Shown: positions 8,300-17,076 of the stretch, piece by piece
Numbering within the stretch: position 1 is the stretch's first letter
How the letters are laid out: every line of letters starts with the position of its first letter
DNA from: Phreatobacter sp.
Lineage (GTDB): Bacteria > Pseudomonadota > Alphaproteobacteria > Rhizobiales > Phreatobacteraceae
Assembly: GCF_027532945.1 (NCBI RefSeq)
Contig: NZ_JAPZTZ010000004.1
Span: 1-64,000 of the forward strand
Length of the DNA: 64,000 nucleotides
Direction: 5' to 3'
Made by a program: the position numbers and the translations under genes
The notes under the pieces: generated by a model
What the model saw: only the letters and a program-made list of their open reading frames with translations
The model's database searches: none
What the model was told of the DNA's origin: nothing

Positions 8300-9304
8300 T
8301 CAGACGCCGCTGACCTGGCCGAAGATGCCTTCGGCGCCGACTTCCCTGGCGTAGGCCGCCATGACCGGGTCCGTGAGCTTCTTCATCGCATCGCGCTCCT
8401 CGAAGGCAATGCGCTTGAGCCGGCCGGCCTTCTCCAGCGCTTCGAGCTTGGCGCCGTCCTCGCTGGACTCGGTCTGGCGACCGAACTCGCCCGCTTCCAC
8501 GCCGGCCTGCAGGATGGCGTCCTGCAGGTCCTTGGGCAGGCTGGTCAGCGTCTTCATCGAGAAGCAGATCGGCCGGATGGAGACCGCGTGCTGCGTCAGG
8601 ACGAGATTGGGCGCGACCTCGTAGAACTTCATCGCCTCGACGCCGGCCGCCTCGTTCTCGCCGGCCTGGATCACGCCGTTCTGGATGGCGTTGTAGACCT
8701 CGTTATAGGCGATGACCGTCGGCGACATGCCGACCGCCGAGAAGGTGCGCGACCAGATCGGCGCGCCCTGCACGCGGATCTTGAGGCCGCGGATCTCCGC
8801 CAGGTTCTTGATCGGCTTGTTGGCGAAGATGTTGCGCGTGCCGCCGCCGGCATGGCCGACAAGCCTCACGCCAGCCCGGCGCTCGACCTCGTCCTCGATG
8901 GGCTTGAGCATCTTGGCGGCGACGACCTTGCCCATGTGGTCCACGTCGCGGAACACGAAGGGCGCGTCGATGAAGGGCGCGGCGCGGGCGAAGGTCGACA
9001 TGTGCGCCGGCGAGACGATGCCGTAATCCACCGCCCGGCCCTGGGCCATGTACTCGAAATACTGCTTCTCCAGGCCGAGCGAGGAGTTCTTGTGCAGGTT
9101 GAAGGCGATCGGTTTGCCGTAGAGCGCCTTCACCCGCTCCTCGAAGCGGACCAGCGCCTTGGTGAAGGCATGGTCGTCGTTGAACTGCACGGCGCCGTTC
9201 AGCGTGATCGGCGACTGCGCCTTGAGAAGAGACGGGCTGCCGATGACAAAAGCTGCCGCGCCCATGCCTGCGAGCGCCCGACGGCGCGTGAGCCTGGTAT
9301 CCAT
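8300..9304 (-). CDS. TRAP transporter solute-binding protein (DctP type)
   Basis: A 334-aa periplasmic receptor. The N-terminus, with TRRRAL followed by a hydrophobic stretch and cleavage near LLKA-QS, looks like a Tat signal. Family features include KNLAEIRGLKIRVQGAPIW (about 167-185) and AIQNGVIQAGENE, which contain the conserved arginine and ligand region. A GGAGG ribosome site lies 9 bases before the ATG. It is the first gene of the minus-strand TRAP-SDR operon, behind the promoter at 9372-9401. Confidence 0.94.
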   Translation of the reverse strand: MDTRLTRRRALAGMGAAAFVIGSPSLLKAQSPITLNGAVQFNDDHAFTKALVRFEERVKALYGKPIAFNLHKNSSLGLEKQYFEYMAQGRAVDYGIVSPAHMSTFARAAPFIDAPFVFRDVDHMGKVVAAKMLKPIEDEVERRAGVRLVGHAGGGTRNIFANKPIKNLAEIRGLKIRVQGAPIWSRTFSAVGMSPTVIAYNEVYNAIQNGVIQAGENEAAGVEAMKFYEVAPNLVLTQHAVSIRPICFSMKTLTSLPKDLQDAILQAGVEAGEFGRQTESSEDGAKLEALEKAGRLKRIAFEERDAMKKLTDPVMAAYAREVGAEGIFGQVSGV

Positions 9305-9371
9305 CTCCGTAATCCTCCCGGGATTGGTCGTGCACTCTGCGGTGCGGCCCGTCTTTCGCGGGTCTGTTTCG

Positions 9372-9401
9372 ATTATGAGCGGATGATTTCGTCGTGTTCA
9401 A
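9372..9401 (-). promoter_or_regulatory. Candidate sigma-70 promoter of the TRAP operon
   Basis: On the minus strand TTGAAC (9401-9396) and CATAAT (9377-9372) are separated by 18 bases. The -10 lies 67 bp upstream of the binding-protein start. The match to consensus is good for this GC-rich DNA, and the octamer cluster at 9402-9469 directly abuts the -35. Confidence 0.5.
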
Positions 9402-9477
9402 TCGCAAAACATCATGCAGCACCGCGAATTTAAATGGATTTATTTTGCGACGCAGAATTTCTTTTGCGATGCAGTAT
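9402..9477. promoter_or_regulatory. Cluster of three TTTTGCGA octamers, probable operator
   Basis: One inverted copy (TCGCAAAA, 9402-9409) and two direct copies (TTTTGCGA, 9443-9450 and 9462-9469) occur in 68 bp. The two direct copies extend to TTTTGCGACGCAGAAT and TTTTGCGATGCAGTAT, which match at 14 of 16 positions and are 19 bp apart. Their place just upstream of the TRAP promoter suggests binding by a regulator encoded elsewhere, since no regulator gene is adjacent. Confidence 0.5.
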
Positions 9478-9763
9478 CGAACACATCGAGTCATCTGCGA
9501 ATATCGGTGGTGAGCTTAGTCCAAGGGACAGGATCCCAGTCTCGCGCGCACGGGTCGATTGGTCGCAGCCAAGGAGTGGCCGAAAGACGCGCTAGAGTAA
9601 CCGCTTGTTTCCGAAGCAAATGCAGTACTCGCGCACCGCAGGCGCTCTTCGGACGTGAGTACCGTCTTATTCCCGCATGTAATCCGTAATTCCGGCGATT
9701 AAGGGTGGCAGTTAAGGATGTGTTCACAATGTTCTATGGGCCGGGCCGGGACCGGTTAGACTG
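9478..9763. other. Intergenic stretch without a recognised gene
   Basis: This is the remainder of the 459-bp divergent gap between the TRAP operon and the carrier-protein cassette. It is less GC-rich than its surroundings. I see no protein-like frame, no tRNA-like fold and no strong terminator; it probably contains the promoter for the gene at 9764, but I cannot place it convincingly. Confidence 0.4.
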
Positions 9764-10588
9764 ATGCCGATGCTGGAGCCGATCGAACGGGAGACGCTTG
9801 GGGAGGCGCACGCGCTGTTGGCGCGCGGCTTTCCCATGCGCAAGCCGGACTTCTGGACAGAAGGGCTGGAGCGGCTCATGGCCCACCATGCCGCATCCGG
9901 CCTGGGTCCCATCGGCCAGATCATGCGCATGAAGGGCGAGTCGGCTGGCGTCATGCTGACCATCCGCTCGCGCCGCGCCGACGGCGGCAGCGTCGTCAAC
10001 CTGTCGAGCTGGTATGTCGATCCCCGCTTCCGTCTCCTTGCCCCGCGGATGCTGACCCGCGTCCTCGAAGAGCCGGCGGACGTCTTCACCGACCTGACGC
10101 CGAGCCCGGCCGTCACCGAGATGATCGGCCGCTTCGGCTTCGTCCAGCGTCATGCCGGCGCCCTTCTGGTGGCCCTGCCGGTGGCGGCCTTCGTCCCGGG
10201 CGGTGGCGCGCGCATCCTCGACGGTATTCCGGATTCGGCCGAGGCCGTGATGCTCGCCGGTCATCGTGACCTCGGCTGTCTGGTGCTGCGTCTCATCACG
10301 GACGACGGCGAGATGCCGCTGGTCGTCTCCGTCGCCAGCCGTCGCGGCCTTCCCGTCGCGCGTATCATCTATGCGACCGATCTCGCCGCCGTGCGCGGGG
10401 CCATCGGCCCGATCGCCCGCCATCTCCTCGCCCGCGGCCTCGCCGTGTTGGAACTGCCGGCCGATCCCGGCGACCACGTGCCCGGCGGCTGGTTCACCCG
10501 CCGCGCCCGGCCGACCTTCTTCCGTGGCACGCCGCCGGCGGCCGCGGTCGACCACGCCTATTCCGAATTTGTTTTCCTGCGCATCTGA
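9764..10588 (+). CDS. Putative GNAT-like acyltransferase, first gene of the carrier cassette
   Basis: A 274-aa soluble protein with no signal peptide. I do not recognise a close family. The order of predicted elements (LNLSSWYVDPRFRLLAPRML, then EMIGRFGFVQRH) resembles the acetyl-CoA-binding half of GNAT N-acyltransferases: WYVDPR followed by a helix, then GF at the substrate end. It is 27 bp from an acyl carrier protein gene that is itself fused by overlap to a ligase and a decarboxylase, so a role in transferring the carrier-bound product is plausible. A second ATG at 9770 is possible. Confidence 0.55.
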   Translation: MPMLEPIERETLGEAHALLARGFPMRKPDFWTEGLERLMAHHAASGLGPIGQIMRMKGESAGVMLTIRSRRADGGSVVNLSSWYVDPRFRLLAPRMLTRVLEEPADVFTDLTPSPAVTEMIGRFGFVQRHAGALLVALPVAAFVPGGGARILDGIPDSAEAVMLAGHRDLGCLVLRLITDDGEMPLVVSVASRRGLPVARIIYATDLAAVRGAIGPIARHLLARGLAVLELPADPGDHVPGGWFTRRARPTFFRGTPPAAAVDHAYSEFVFLRI

Positions 10589-10615
10589 TGATGGCATCCC
10601 TGGAGGACCCCCGCC

Positions 10616-10873
10616 GTGCTGGCTGAGACCATGGACGTGACCGACGACATCGCCGATTTCCTGAAGGAGCGCTTCCCCGTGCTCGCTGCCCGCGGCGTGA
10701 CGCCTGCGACGCCGCTCATCGCCAGCGGCGCCATCGATTCCCTCGGCATCCTCGACCTCGTCGCCTTCCTCGGCGAGCGCTTCGGTGTCGAGCTCAGCGA
10801 CGAGGATTTCGATCCCGACAATTTCGAGACGGTCGGGACCCTCGCCGCCTTCGTGGAGCGCCAGCGCGCGTGA
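10616..10873 (+). CDS. Acyl carrier protein
   Basis: An 85-aa carrier protein with the phosphopantetheine site DSL at 41-43 (S42 in GAIDSLG) and the four-helix pattern of ACPs. The GTG at 10616 is preferred because GGAGG at 10602-10606 is 9 bases upstream; the ATG at 10631 would be too far away. The stop overlaps the ligase start by GTGA (10870-10873), so ligase and carrier are made together and the ligase probably loads this carrier. The context differs from fatty-acid synthesis acpP clusters. Confidence 0.88.
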   Translation: MLAETMDVTDDIADFLKERFPVLAARGVTPATPLIASGAIDSLGILDLVAFLGERFGVELSDEDFDPDNFETVGTLAAFVERQRA

Positions 10874-12399
10874 GGCCGGAGCCGCTTCTCCTCCATCACC
10901 TGTTGGACGCGACGGCCGCCGCCGTCCCGTACAGCATCGCCGTTGTCGATGGCGCGCGCAGTGCCACCTATGGCGAGCTGCACGCCGCCGCCGGGCGTCT
11001 TGCGAGGCGCTTCCTCGCCGCCGGTCTCGAACGCGGCGACCGGGTCGCGGTCGTCCTGCCGAAGAGCCTCGAGGAATGCGCCGCCATCTTCGCCGTCTCC
11101 ATGGCCGGCGGCGTCGTGGTGCCCGTCAACGTCCTGCTGAAGCCGGCGCAGGTTCGCCACATCGTCGCCGACTGCACGGCGCGCATCGTCCTCACCCGCG
11201 CAGAGGCGGCTGACGAGATGGCGGAGGCCCTCGACGGGCTGGGCGCCGTCCTTCTGACCACCGATGGCCCCGACGCCGCCGAGGCGCCGGCCATGCTGCC
11301 GCTGCCGCGGGGCGGCATCGGCGAGGACCTCGCTGCCATCCTCTACACTTCCGGCTCCACCGGCCGCCCGAAGGGCGTCATGCTGAGCCACCGCAACCTT
11401 CTCGCCGGCACGCGCATCGTCCGCACCTATCTCGGCATCACGCCTGAGGATCGCATCCTCTCCATCCTGCCCTTCAGCTTCGACTACGGGCTCAACCAGC
11501 TGCTGACATCGGTCGAGCAGGGCGCGCGGATGGTGCTGCTGACCTTCCAGTTCGGCGCCGACATCGTGAAGGCCATCGTCGCCCATGGCATCACCGGCCT
11601 CGCCGGCGTGCCGACGATCTGGGCCATCCTCACCCGCGCGACTCCGTCGCTTGCCAAGACGCCGCTGCCGACGCTGCGCTACATCACCAATTCCGGTGGC
11701 GCCGTGCCCTCCGAGACGGTCTCGCGGCTGCGCGTCCTCCTGCCCGAGACCCGCATCTTCCTGATGTATGGTCTCACCGAGGCCTTCCGCTCCACCTTCC
11801 TGCCGCCGGAGGAGATCGACCGCCGGCCGACCTCCATCGGCAAGGCAATCCCCGAATGCGAGATGCTGGTGGTCACCGCCGATGGCCGGCGGGCCAAACC
11901 CGGCGAGCCCGGCATTCTGGTCCATCGCGGGCCGACCGTCTCGCTCGGCTACTGGAACCGGCCCGACGCAACGGCGGAGGTGCTGAAGCCCCATCCCTTC
12001 CGCCTGGTGACGGAGGGCGGCGAGACCGTCTGCTTCTCCGGCGACCTCGTCACCGAGGATGAGGACGGCTTCCTCTATTTCGTCGCCCGCAACGACGCGA
12101 TGATCAAATCCTCCGGCCACCGCATCAGCCCCACCGAGGTCGAGGAGTGCCTGATGGCGATGGGCCATTTCCAGCAGGTGGCGGTGATCGGCCTGCCCGA
12201 TGCCTTCGCCGGCCAGAAGGTCCATGCCGTCGCCGTGGCGATCCGCGAGGTCGATGTCGCGGTCGTGCTGCAGGCGGCCGCCGACCTTCTGCCGCCCTAC
12301 ATGGTGCCGCGCGCCCTGGAACTGGTGGAGCGCCTGCCGGTCACGCCCAATGGCAAGGTCGATTATGTCGGCCTCGTCCGGGAGCGCGCCCATGGCTGA
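10870..12399 (+). CDS. AMP-forming acyl/aminoacyl ligase (exosortase-associated ligase type)
   Basis: A 509-aa member of the ANL superfamily, which adenylates a carboxylate and passes it to a thiol. The P-loop YTSGSTGRPKG is at 159-169, YGLTEAFRST is the A5 region, GYWNRP and FSGDLV the A7-A8 region, and K496 in PNGKVDY the catalytic lysine. It resembles the ligases annotated beside exosortase A in PEP-CTERM systems (recognition from memory), although no exosortase is visible here. It is translationally coupled to the ACP upstream and overlaps the decarboxylase by 8 bp. Confidence 0.9.
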   Translation: MRPEPLLLHHLLDATAAAVPYSIAVVDGARSATYGELHAAAGRLARRFLAAGLERGDRVAVVLPKSLEECAAIFAVSMAGGVVVPVNVLLKPAQVRHIVADCTARIVLTRAEAADEMAEALDGLGAVLLTTDGPDAAEAPAMLPLPRGGIGEDLAAILYTSGSTGRPKGVMLSHRNLLAGTRIVRTYLGITPEDRILSILPFSFDYGLNQLLTSVEQGARMVLLTFQFGADIVKAIVAHGITGLAGVPTIWAILTRATPSLAKTPLPTLRYITNSGGAVPSETVSRLRVLLPETRIFLMYGLTEAFRSTFLPPEEIDRRPTSIGKAIPECEMLVVTADGRRAKPGEPGILVHRGPTVSLGYWNRPDATAEVLKPHPFRLVTEGGETVCFSGDLVTEDEDGFLYFVARNDAMIKSSGHRISPTEVEECLMAMGHFQQVAVIGLPDAFAGQKVHAVAVAIREVDVAVVLQAAADLLPPYMVPRALELVERLPVTPNGKVDYVGLVRERAHG

Positions 12400-13687
12400 G
12401 GCGGGCCTGACCGAGCGACTGATCGCGGACAACTTCACCGCCACCGGCGATGATCTCCTCATCGGCGGCATCCCCGCCCGCACCCTTAGCCAGCGTTTCG
12501 GTACGCCGCTCTTCGCCTATGACGCGGCCCTCATCCGCCGCGCCTATTGGTCGCTCGCGGCGGCGCTCGAAGGCTTCGCCGGCATCCATTATTCCATCAA
12601 GGCCAACCCCAACCCCGCCGTGGTCAAGGTGCTGCACGAAGCCGGCGCCGGCATCGAGATCGCCTCGCTCGGCGAGTTCCGCGCCGCCATCTCCGCCGGC
12701 GTGCCCCCGGCGGAGATGCTCTTCGCCGGCCCCGGCAAGCGCCGCTCCGAGCTCGAGGCGGTGATCGCCGCCGGCATCGGCGAGATCCACCTCGAGAGCG
12801 TCGAGGAGGCCGCCCATGTCGAGGCGATCGGCTTGGGCCTCGGCCGGCGCGTTCCCGTCGCGATCCGCGTCAACCCCGTGGCCGAGGCGCAGGGCGGCGC
12901 CATGCGCATGGGCGGCAAGGCTGCGCCCTTCGGCTTCGACGAGGAAGAGCTCGACGCCATCGTCGACCGCCTCAAAGCCTTGCCTCATCTCGACCTCGCC
13001 GGGGTCCACCTTTTCGCCGGCACGCAGATCCTCGACGCGGCCGTGCTGCTGGGACAGTGGCGCCATGCCTTGAGCGTTGCGAGCCGCGTCGCCGCCCGCC
13101 TCGGCCGGCCGCTCCGCACCATCGACCTCGGTGGCGGGCTCGGCATCCCCTATTTCACCGGCGATGCGACACTTGACCTCGCCGCCGTCAGGGCCGGCGT
13201 TCCGGACCTCGTCGCGCTGAAGGCTGCCGATCCGCTGATCCGCGACGCCCATATCCTGGTCGAGCCGGGCCGCTATCTCGTCGGCGAAGCCGGCCTCTAC
13301 CTCACCGCCGTGCTGGCTGCGAAGATCTCGCGCGGCCAGCGCTTCCTCGTCGTCGATGGCGGTATGCACCACCACCTCGCCGCCTCCGGCAATCTCGGAC
13401 AGGTTATCAAGCGCGACTATCCGATTGTGCCCGCCTCGCGCATGGCGCAGGCGGCGGAGGGACCTGCAAGCGTCGTCGGCCCTCTGTGCACGCCGCTCGA
13501 CACGCTGGCCCGCAAGGTGGCGATGCCGGCGCTGGTGGAGGGCGATCTCGTCGCCGTGCTGCAATCCGGTGCCTATGGCCCGACGGCGAGCCCCGCGGGC
13601 TTCCTCAGCCATCCTGCCGCCATCGAGGTGCTCATCGACGGCGGCGAGGCCCGCCGCATTGGGGGCCCCGCGGAGGCGGCGGCCTAG
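12392..13687 (+). CDS. PLP-dependent decarboxylase, fold type III (LysA-like)
   Basis: A 431-aa homologue of diaminopimelate and ornithine decarboxylases. K70 in HYSIKANPNP should bind PLP; GGGLGIPY is the phosphate-binding glycine loop, EPGRYLVGEAG the arginine region, and GPLCTPLD carries the catalytic C-terminal cysteine. It resembles the decarboxylases annotated beside exosortase A systems rather than housekeeping LysA. The ATG at 12392 overlaps the ligase stop. With the ligase and ACP, a likely route is decarboxylation of an amino acid attached to, or later joined with, the carrier. Confidence 0.9.
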   Translation: MAEAGLTERLIADNFTATGDDLLIGGIPARTLSQRFGTPLFAYDAALIRRAYWSLAAALEGFAGIHYSIKANPNPAVVKVLHEAGAGIEIASLGEFRAAISAGVPPAEMLFAGPGKRRSELEAVIAAGIGEIHLESVEEAAHVEAIGLGLGRRVPVAIRVNPVAEAQGGAMRMGGKAAPFGFDEEELDAIVDRLKALPHLDLAGVHLFAGTQILDAAVLLGQWRHALSVASRVAARLGRPLRTIDLGGGLGIPYFTGDATLDLAAVRAGVPDLVALKAADPLIRDAHILVEPGRYLVGEAGLYLTAVLAAKISRGQRFLVVDGGMHHHLAASGNLGQVIKRDYPIVPASRMAQAAEGPASVVGPLCTPLDTLARKVAMPALVEGDLVAVLQSGAYGPTASPAGFLSHPAAIEVLIDGGEARRIGGPAEAAA

Positions 13688-14373
13688 TACTGCGAGGCCT
13701 TGCCGAGATCGGCGCCCTTGGCGGCCAGGGTCTTGTCCACCCAGCTACGGTCCAGCCTGCCCTCGGCGATCGCCTTCATTGTCGCGTCCTCGGCGGCGAG
13801 CTGCTTGGCGGCCAGGGCGGCCACGCTCTCGACCTCCGCCCGAGGCACCGCCAGCACACCGTCGGCATCGCCCACCACGAGGTCGCCCGGCATGATGCAC
13901 TGGCCGCCGACCACCGCACCGGTGTTGATCTCGCCCGGGCCGTCCTTGTAGGGGCCGCGATGGGTGACCCCAGCGGCGAAGACCGGCAGGCTCATGGTGG
14001 CAAGCGCGTCGGAATCGCGGATGGCGCCGTCAATGACGATGCCGGCGACGCCGCGGCTCTCGGCGAGCCGGGCCATGATCTCGCCGATGATCGCATTGGT
14101 CAGGTCGCCGCCCGCATCCACGACGATGACGTCGCCGGGCGCCGCCATGTCGATGGCCTTGTGGACGAGGAGATTGTCGCCCGGCCGCGTCCGGACCGTC
14201 AGGGCAAAGCCGAGCATGGGCGTCCCGTCATGCATGGGACGCAGCGCCGGCCCGGCGGCGAAGAGACGGGCCATGTTGTCGCTGATGAGCGGCGTCGGGA
14301 TACCGGCGAGCAGCGCCTTCAGCGCCGGATCATTCGGCAGGGTCTTCGGCAGGATCTGGAATCCGAGCGCCAT
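13684..14373 (-). CDS. RraA-like protein (HMG/oxaloacetate aldolase family)
   Basis: A 229-aa protein of the RraA/dimethylmenaquinone-methyltransferase-like fold. The metal/aldolase motif is present: GEI at 97-99, then R119-D120 in GAIRDSD. Family members are class II aldolases for 4-hydroxy-4-methyl-2-oxoglutarate or oxaloacetate decarboxylases; others bind RNase E. The start at 14373 was chosen by homology (MALGFQILP). It converges on the decarboxylase with a 4-bp overlap and lies 10 bp after the gene at 14384. Confidence 0.85.
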   Translation of the reverse strand: MALGFQILPKTLPNDPALKALLAGIPTPLISDNMARLFAAGPALRPMHDGTPMLGFALTVRTRPGDNLLVHKAIDMAAPGDVIVVDAGGDLTNAIIGEIMARLAESRGVAGIVIDGAIRDSDALATMSLPVFAAGVTHRGPYKDGPGEINTGAVVGGQCIMPGDLVVGDADGVLAVPRAEVESVAALAAKQLAAEDATMKAIAEGRLDRSWVDKTLAAKGADLGKASQY

Positions 14374-14383
14374 GGTGGCCTCC

Positions 14384-14962
14384 TCAGCCGTTGAAGCCTT
14401 CGATGGCCACGAGGTCGAGCGCGTCGAGCAGCGCGCGCTTCTCCTGCTCATTGGCCGAACCCTCGATGGTCACGAGCGTGCGTCCGAGCAGCACCTGGAT
14501 ATTGCCGTCACGGGCCAGAACGGCCGTCTTGCCCTTGACCCGGAAGACGCGGCCCATGGCGCCAAGCAGCTGCGCATTGGAGAAGAGCGGCGCCACCTGG
14601 GCGATGAGCGGGGAATTGGCCAGCACCTGCACTGTCGCCTCGCGGCTGCCGATGGAATAGCGCCGCTTGGCGATGAGGCCGCCGCCGAACATGGCCGCGG
14701 CGCTGGCATCCGTCTCCGCCTCGCCGGCGGTCCAGCCGGCGGGCGCGGCGGGCAGGAAGCGCGACAGGCCCGTGGCGCTGCGCTGGGCGATGAGCTGCGA
14801 GGCGACGTCGAGCGCCGCCTTGGCGGCAGCGAGGTCATTGGCGCGATAGGCGCGGCGCGCCTCCTCGATCGCATCGCCGATATCGTCGGCGAAGGCGGGG
14901 GCGGCGGTGAGGCTGAGGGCCACCGCGATCAGCGCGGCGCGGGCGAGGCGGTGGAGCATCAT
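14384..14962 (-). CDS. Exported protein of unknown function
   Basis: A 192-aa protein with a clear signal peptide (basic MMLHRLARA, hydrophobic core, AFA-DD cleavage). The mature part begins with a helical, alanine-rich segment and continues with a region (REATVQVLANSPLIAQ, VLLGRTLVTIEGSA) that resembles small periplasmic beta-sheet proteins. I do not recognise a named family. The start at 14962 gives an 8-base spacing from AAGGA; the ATG at 14968 is too close to it. It probably forms a unit with the RraA-like gene downstream. Confidence 0.7.
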   Translation of the reverse strand: MMLHRLARAALIAVALSLTAAPAFADDIGDAIEEARRAYRANDLAAAKAALDVASQLIAQRSATGLSRFLPAAPAGWTAGEAETDASAAAMFGGGLIAKRRYSIGSREATVQVLANSPLIAQVAPLFSNAQLLGAMGRVFRVKGKTAVLARDGNIQVLLGRTLVTIEGSANEQEKRALLDALDLVAIEGFNG

Positions 14963-15071
14963 GGGCATCGTCCTTGCGGAACGGGCGGCCGCCGGAATCA
15001 GCGCAGCGCGCCCCGCCACCGGCTATAGCCCGCTCCTGCAACGAAGGCACCTGCGGCGGACGAGGTGCGGC

Positions 15072-16286
15072 TCACTCGCTGGCGAGGATCATGTTGCGGA
15101 CGATGGGATAGACCTGCCCCTCCCATTTCCGCCCGCTGAACACGCCGTAATGGCCGACACCGGCCTGCATATGGTGGCGCTTGCGAAAGGGCTTGAGCTT
15201 GGTGACGAGGTCATGCGCGGCCACCGTCTGGCCCAGCGAGCAGATATCGTCGCGCTCGCCCTCGACGGTGAGCAGCGCCGTGCGGCGGATCGCCGACGGG
15301 TCGACCGGCCGGCCCTTGTAGGTGAGCTCGCCCTTCGGCAGCAGCGCCCGCTGGAACACCTTGTCGATGGTCTCGAGATAGAACTCGGCGGTGAGGTCAA
15401 GGACGGCGAAATACTCGTCGTAGAAGGTGCGGATGGCCTCGGCCTTCTCGGTCTCGCCGCGGGCGAGATGGCCGTGCATGTCGAGATGCGACTTGATGTG
15501 CCGCTCCTTGTTCATCGACAGGAAGGCGATGAGCTGGAGGAAGCCCGGATAGACCCGCCGCCCCGCGCCGGCGCAGGGCAGCGGCACGGTGTGGATGAGG
15601 TTCTGCTCGAACCATTCGTAGGGGTGGTCGAAGGCGAGCTCGTTCACCTTTGTCGGGTTGATGCGCACGTCCACGGGGCCGGCCATGAGCGTCAGGCTGC
15701 GCGGCTGGTCGGGGTCGTCCGCCTGCGCCATCACCGAGGCCGCCACCAGCGCCTGCACGCAGGGCTGGCACACCGCGACGATGTGGGTGCCCGGCCCCAG
15801 CACATGGACGAAGTCGATGAGGTGCTCGACATATTCGTCGAAGCCGAAGCGGCCCGCGGTCCAGGGAATGTCGCGGGCGCTGTGCCAGTCGGTGATGAAG
15901 ACGTCATGGTCCTGCAGCAGCGTCTTCGCCGTGTTGCGCAGCAGGGTGGCGAAATGGCCTGAGAGCGGTGCCACCAGCAGCACTTTCGGCTGGACCACCT
16001 CGGTGTCCTTGCGGAAATGCAGCAGCGTACCGAACGGGGTGCGGTGGGTGGCCTCCTCGGTCACCGCCACCTCGCGATTGCCGACCATGACCGTGCGGAT
16101 GCCGTAGTCGGGGCGGGTATGGGTGAAGCCTGCGTTGGCGACCATGCTCCAGGTCGCCATCATCTCGCGGCCGAACCGGCTGTCGGTCGCCTCAAGCCCC
16201 GGTCCGAAAGCGGCGAGCGCGAATTTCGCGGCGTCGCGCACCGGCTCGAACATGCGGGCCTGAAATTCGAAGGCGCGATACATCAT
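15072..16286 (-). CDS. phaZ: Intracellular polyhydroxyalkanoate depolymerase
   Basis: A 404-aa alpha/beta-hydrolase that degrades native PHA storage granules in the cytoplasm. The nucleophile region VCQPC (C173, C176) replaces a serine lipase box, as in the intracellular PhaZ family, and LMAGPVDVRINPTKVNELA and GVGHYGVFSG (histidine) are typical. There is no signal peptide, which fits an intracellular enzyme. The start at 16286 (MMYRAFEFQ) matches homologues. It shows that the organism stores PHA. It is divergent from the GST at 16414. Confidence 0.93.
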   Translation of the reverse strand: MMYRAFEFQARMFEPVRDAAKFALAAFGPGLEATDSRFGREMMATWSMVANAGFTHTRPDYGIRTVMVGNREVAVTEEATHRTPFGTLLHFRKDTEVVQPKVLLVAPLSGHFATLLRNTAKTLLQDHDVFITDWHSARDIPWTAGRFGFDEYVEHLIDFVHVLGPGTHIVAVCQPCVQALVAASVMAQADDPDQPRSLTLMAGPVDVRINPTKVNELAFDHPYEWFEQNLIHTVPLPCAGAGRRVYPGFLQLIAFLSMNKERHIKSHLDMHGHLARGETEKAEAIRTFYDEYFAVLDLTAEFYLETIDKVFQRALLPKGELTYKGRPVDPSAIRRTALLTVEGERDDICSLGQTVAAHDLVTKLKPFRKRHHMQAGVGHYGVFSGRKWEGQVYPIVRNMILASE

Positions 16287-16413
16287 GGGCCGTCCGAACC
16301 TGTCGCCTCGCCCCCCTGGCGCTGCGCCCAAAAAAAGCTAGTGCACTTTTTGCTGCGCTGCGAGAGTATTCTTCCCATAGGGTTTCCCTCTCGAAAGGGA
16401 CCCTGCAGGGGAG

Positions 16414-17076
16414 ATGCCCATGCCCAAGGCCCAGCTGACGATCTCCAGCAAGAACTATTCGTCATGGTCCCTGCGCGGCTGGCTCATCTGCAAGCTCGCG
16501 GGCCTTGCCATCGACGAGGTCCATGTCTCCCTCGACGATCCCGGCCAGCGCGCCGAGCTGCTGCTGCTCTCGCCCTCCTTCCTGGTGCCTGCCCTCATCG
16601 ATGAGGACGCCAAGATCTGGGACACCTGGGCCATCGCTGAATATCTCAACGAGAAATACCCGCAGGCCGGACTCTTCCCCGTCGATCGCATCGCCCGCGC
16701 CCATTGCCGGTCCATCTGCGGCGAGATGCATTCCGGCTTCCACAACCTGCGCTCGGCGCTGCCGATGAACCTCAAGGCCCGCTATTCCGGCTTCAAGATC
16801 TGGGCCGGCGCCCAGCCGGATATCGAGCGCATCCTCGCCATCTGGGGCGAGTGCCTCTCCACCCATGGCGGGCCGTTCCTCTTTGGCGCCAAGCCCACGG
16901 TGGCCGATGCGATGTATGCGCCGGTCTGCATGCGCTTCTACACCTACGACGTGCCCATCGACGCCGCGGCTGCCGCCTATTGCCGGGCGATCATGGACTG
17001 GGCGCCGATGAAGGAATGGATCGCCGCCGCCAAGGCCGAGCCGGAGGAGATCGAGGAGCTGGATGTCGAGTTCTAG
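16414..17076 (+). CDS. Glutathione S-transferase family protein
   Basis: A 220-aa GST-fold protein. The N-terminal thioredoxin-like domain contains SSKNYSSWSLRGWL, which includes the candidate activating serine/tyrosine region, and SFLVPALID with the cis-proline. The helical C-terminal domain contains GPFLFGAKPTVADAMYAPV, the usual N-capping region. It probably conjugates glutathione to electrophiles; the substrate is unknown. A second ATG at 16420 is possible. Confidence 0.9.
   Translation: MPMPKAQLTISSKNYSSWSLRGWLICKLAGLAIDEVHVSLDDPGQRAELLLLSPSFLVPALIDEDAKIWDTWAIAEYLNEKYPQAGLFPVDRIARAHCRSICGEMHSGFHNLRSALPMNLKARYSGFKIWAGAQPDIERILAIWGECLSTHGGPFLFGAKPTVADAMYAPVCMRFYTYDVPIDAAAAAYCRAIMDWAPMKEWIAAAKAEPEEIEELDVEF

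Noticed and set aside
9410-9490. The A+T-rich patch as a phage attachment site or integration scar
   Set aside because: There is no tRNA gene, integrase or flanking direct repeat; the octamer cluster and promoter explain the composition.
9764-13687. A PEP-CTERM/exosortase system
   Set aside because: Only the ligase/decarboxylase pair resembles it; no exosortase, PEP-CTERM protein or polysaccharide gene is visible in the window.
16287-16413. A PhaR site (TTTGCTGCGCTGC-like text) before phaZ
   Set aside because: The match to CTGC-type PhaR sites is loose and one-sided, so I do not claim it.
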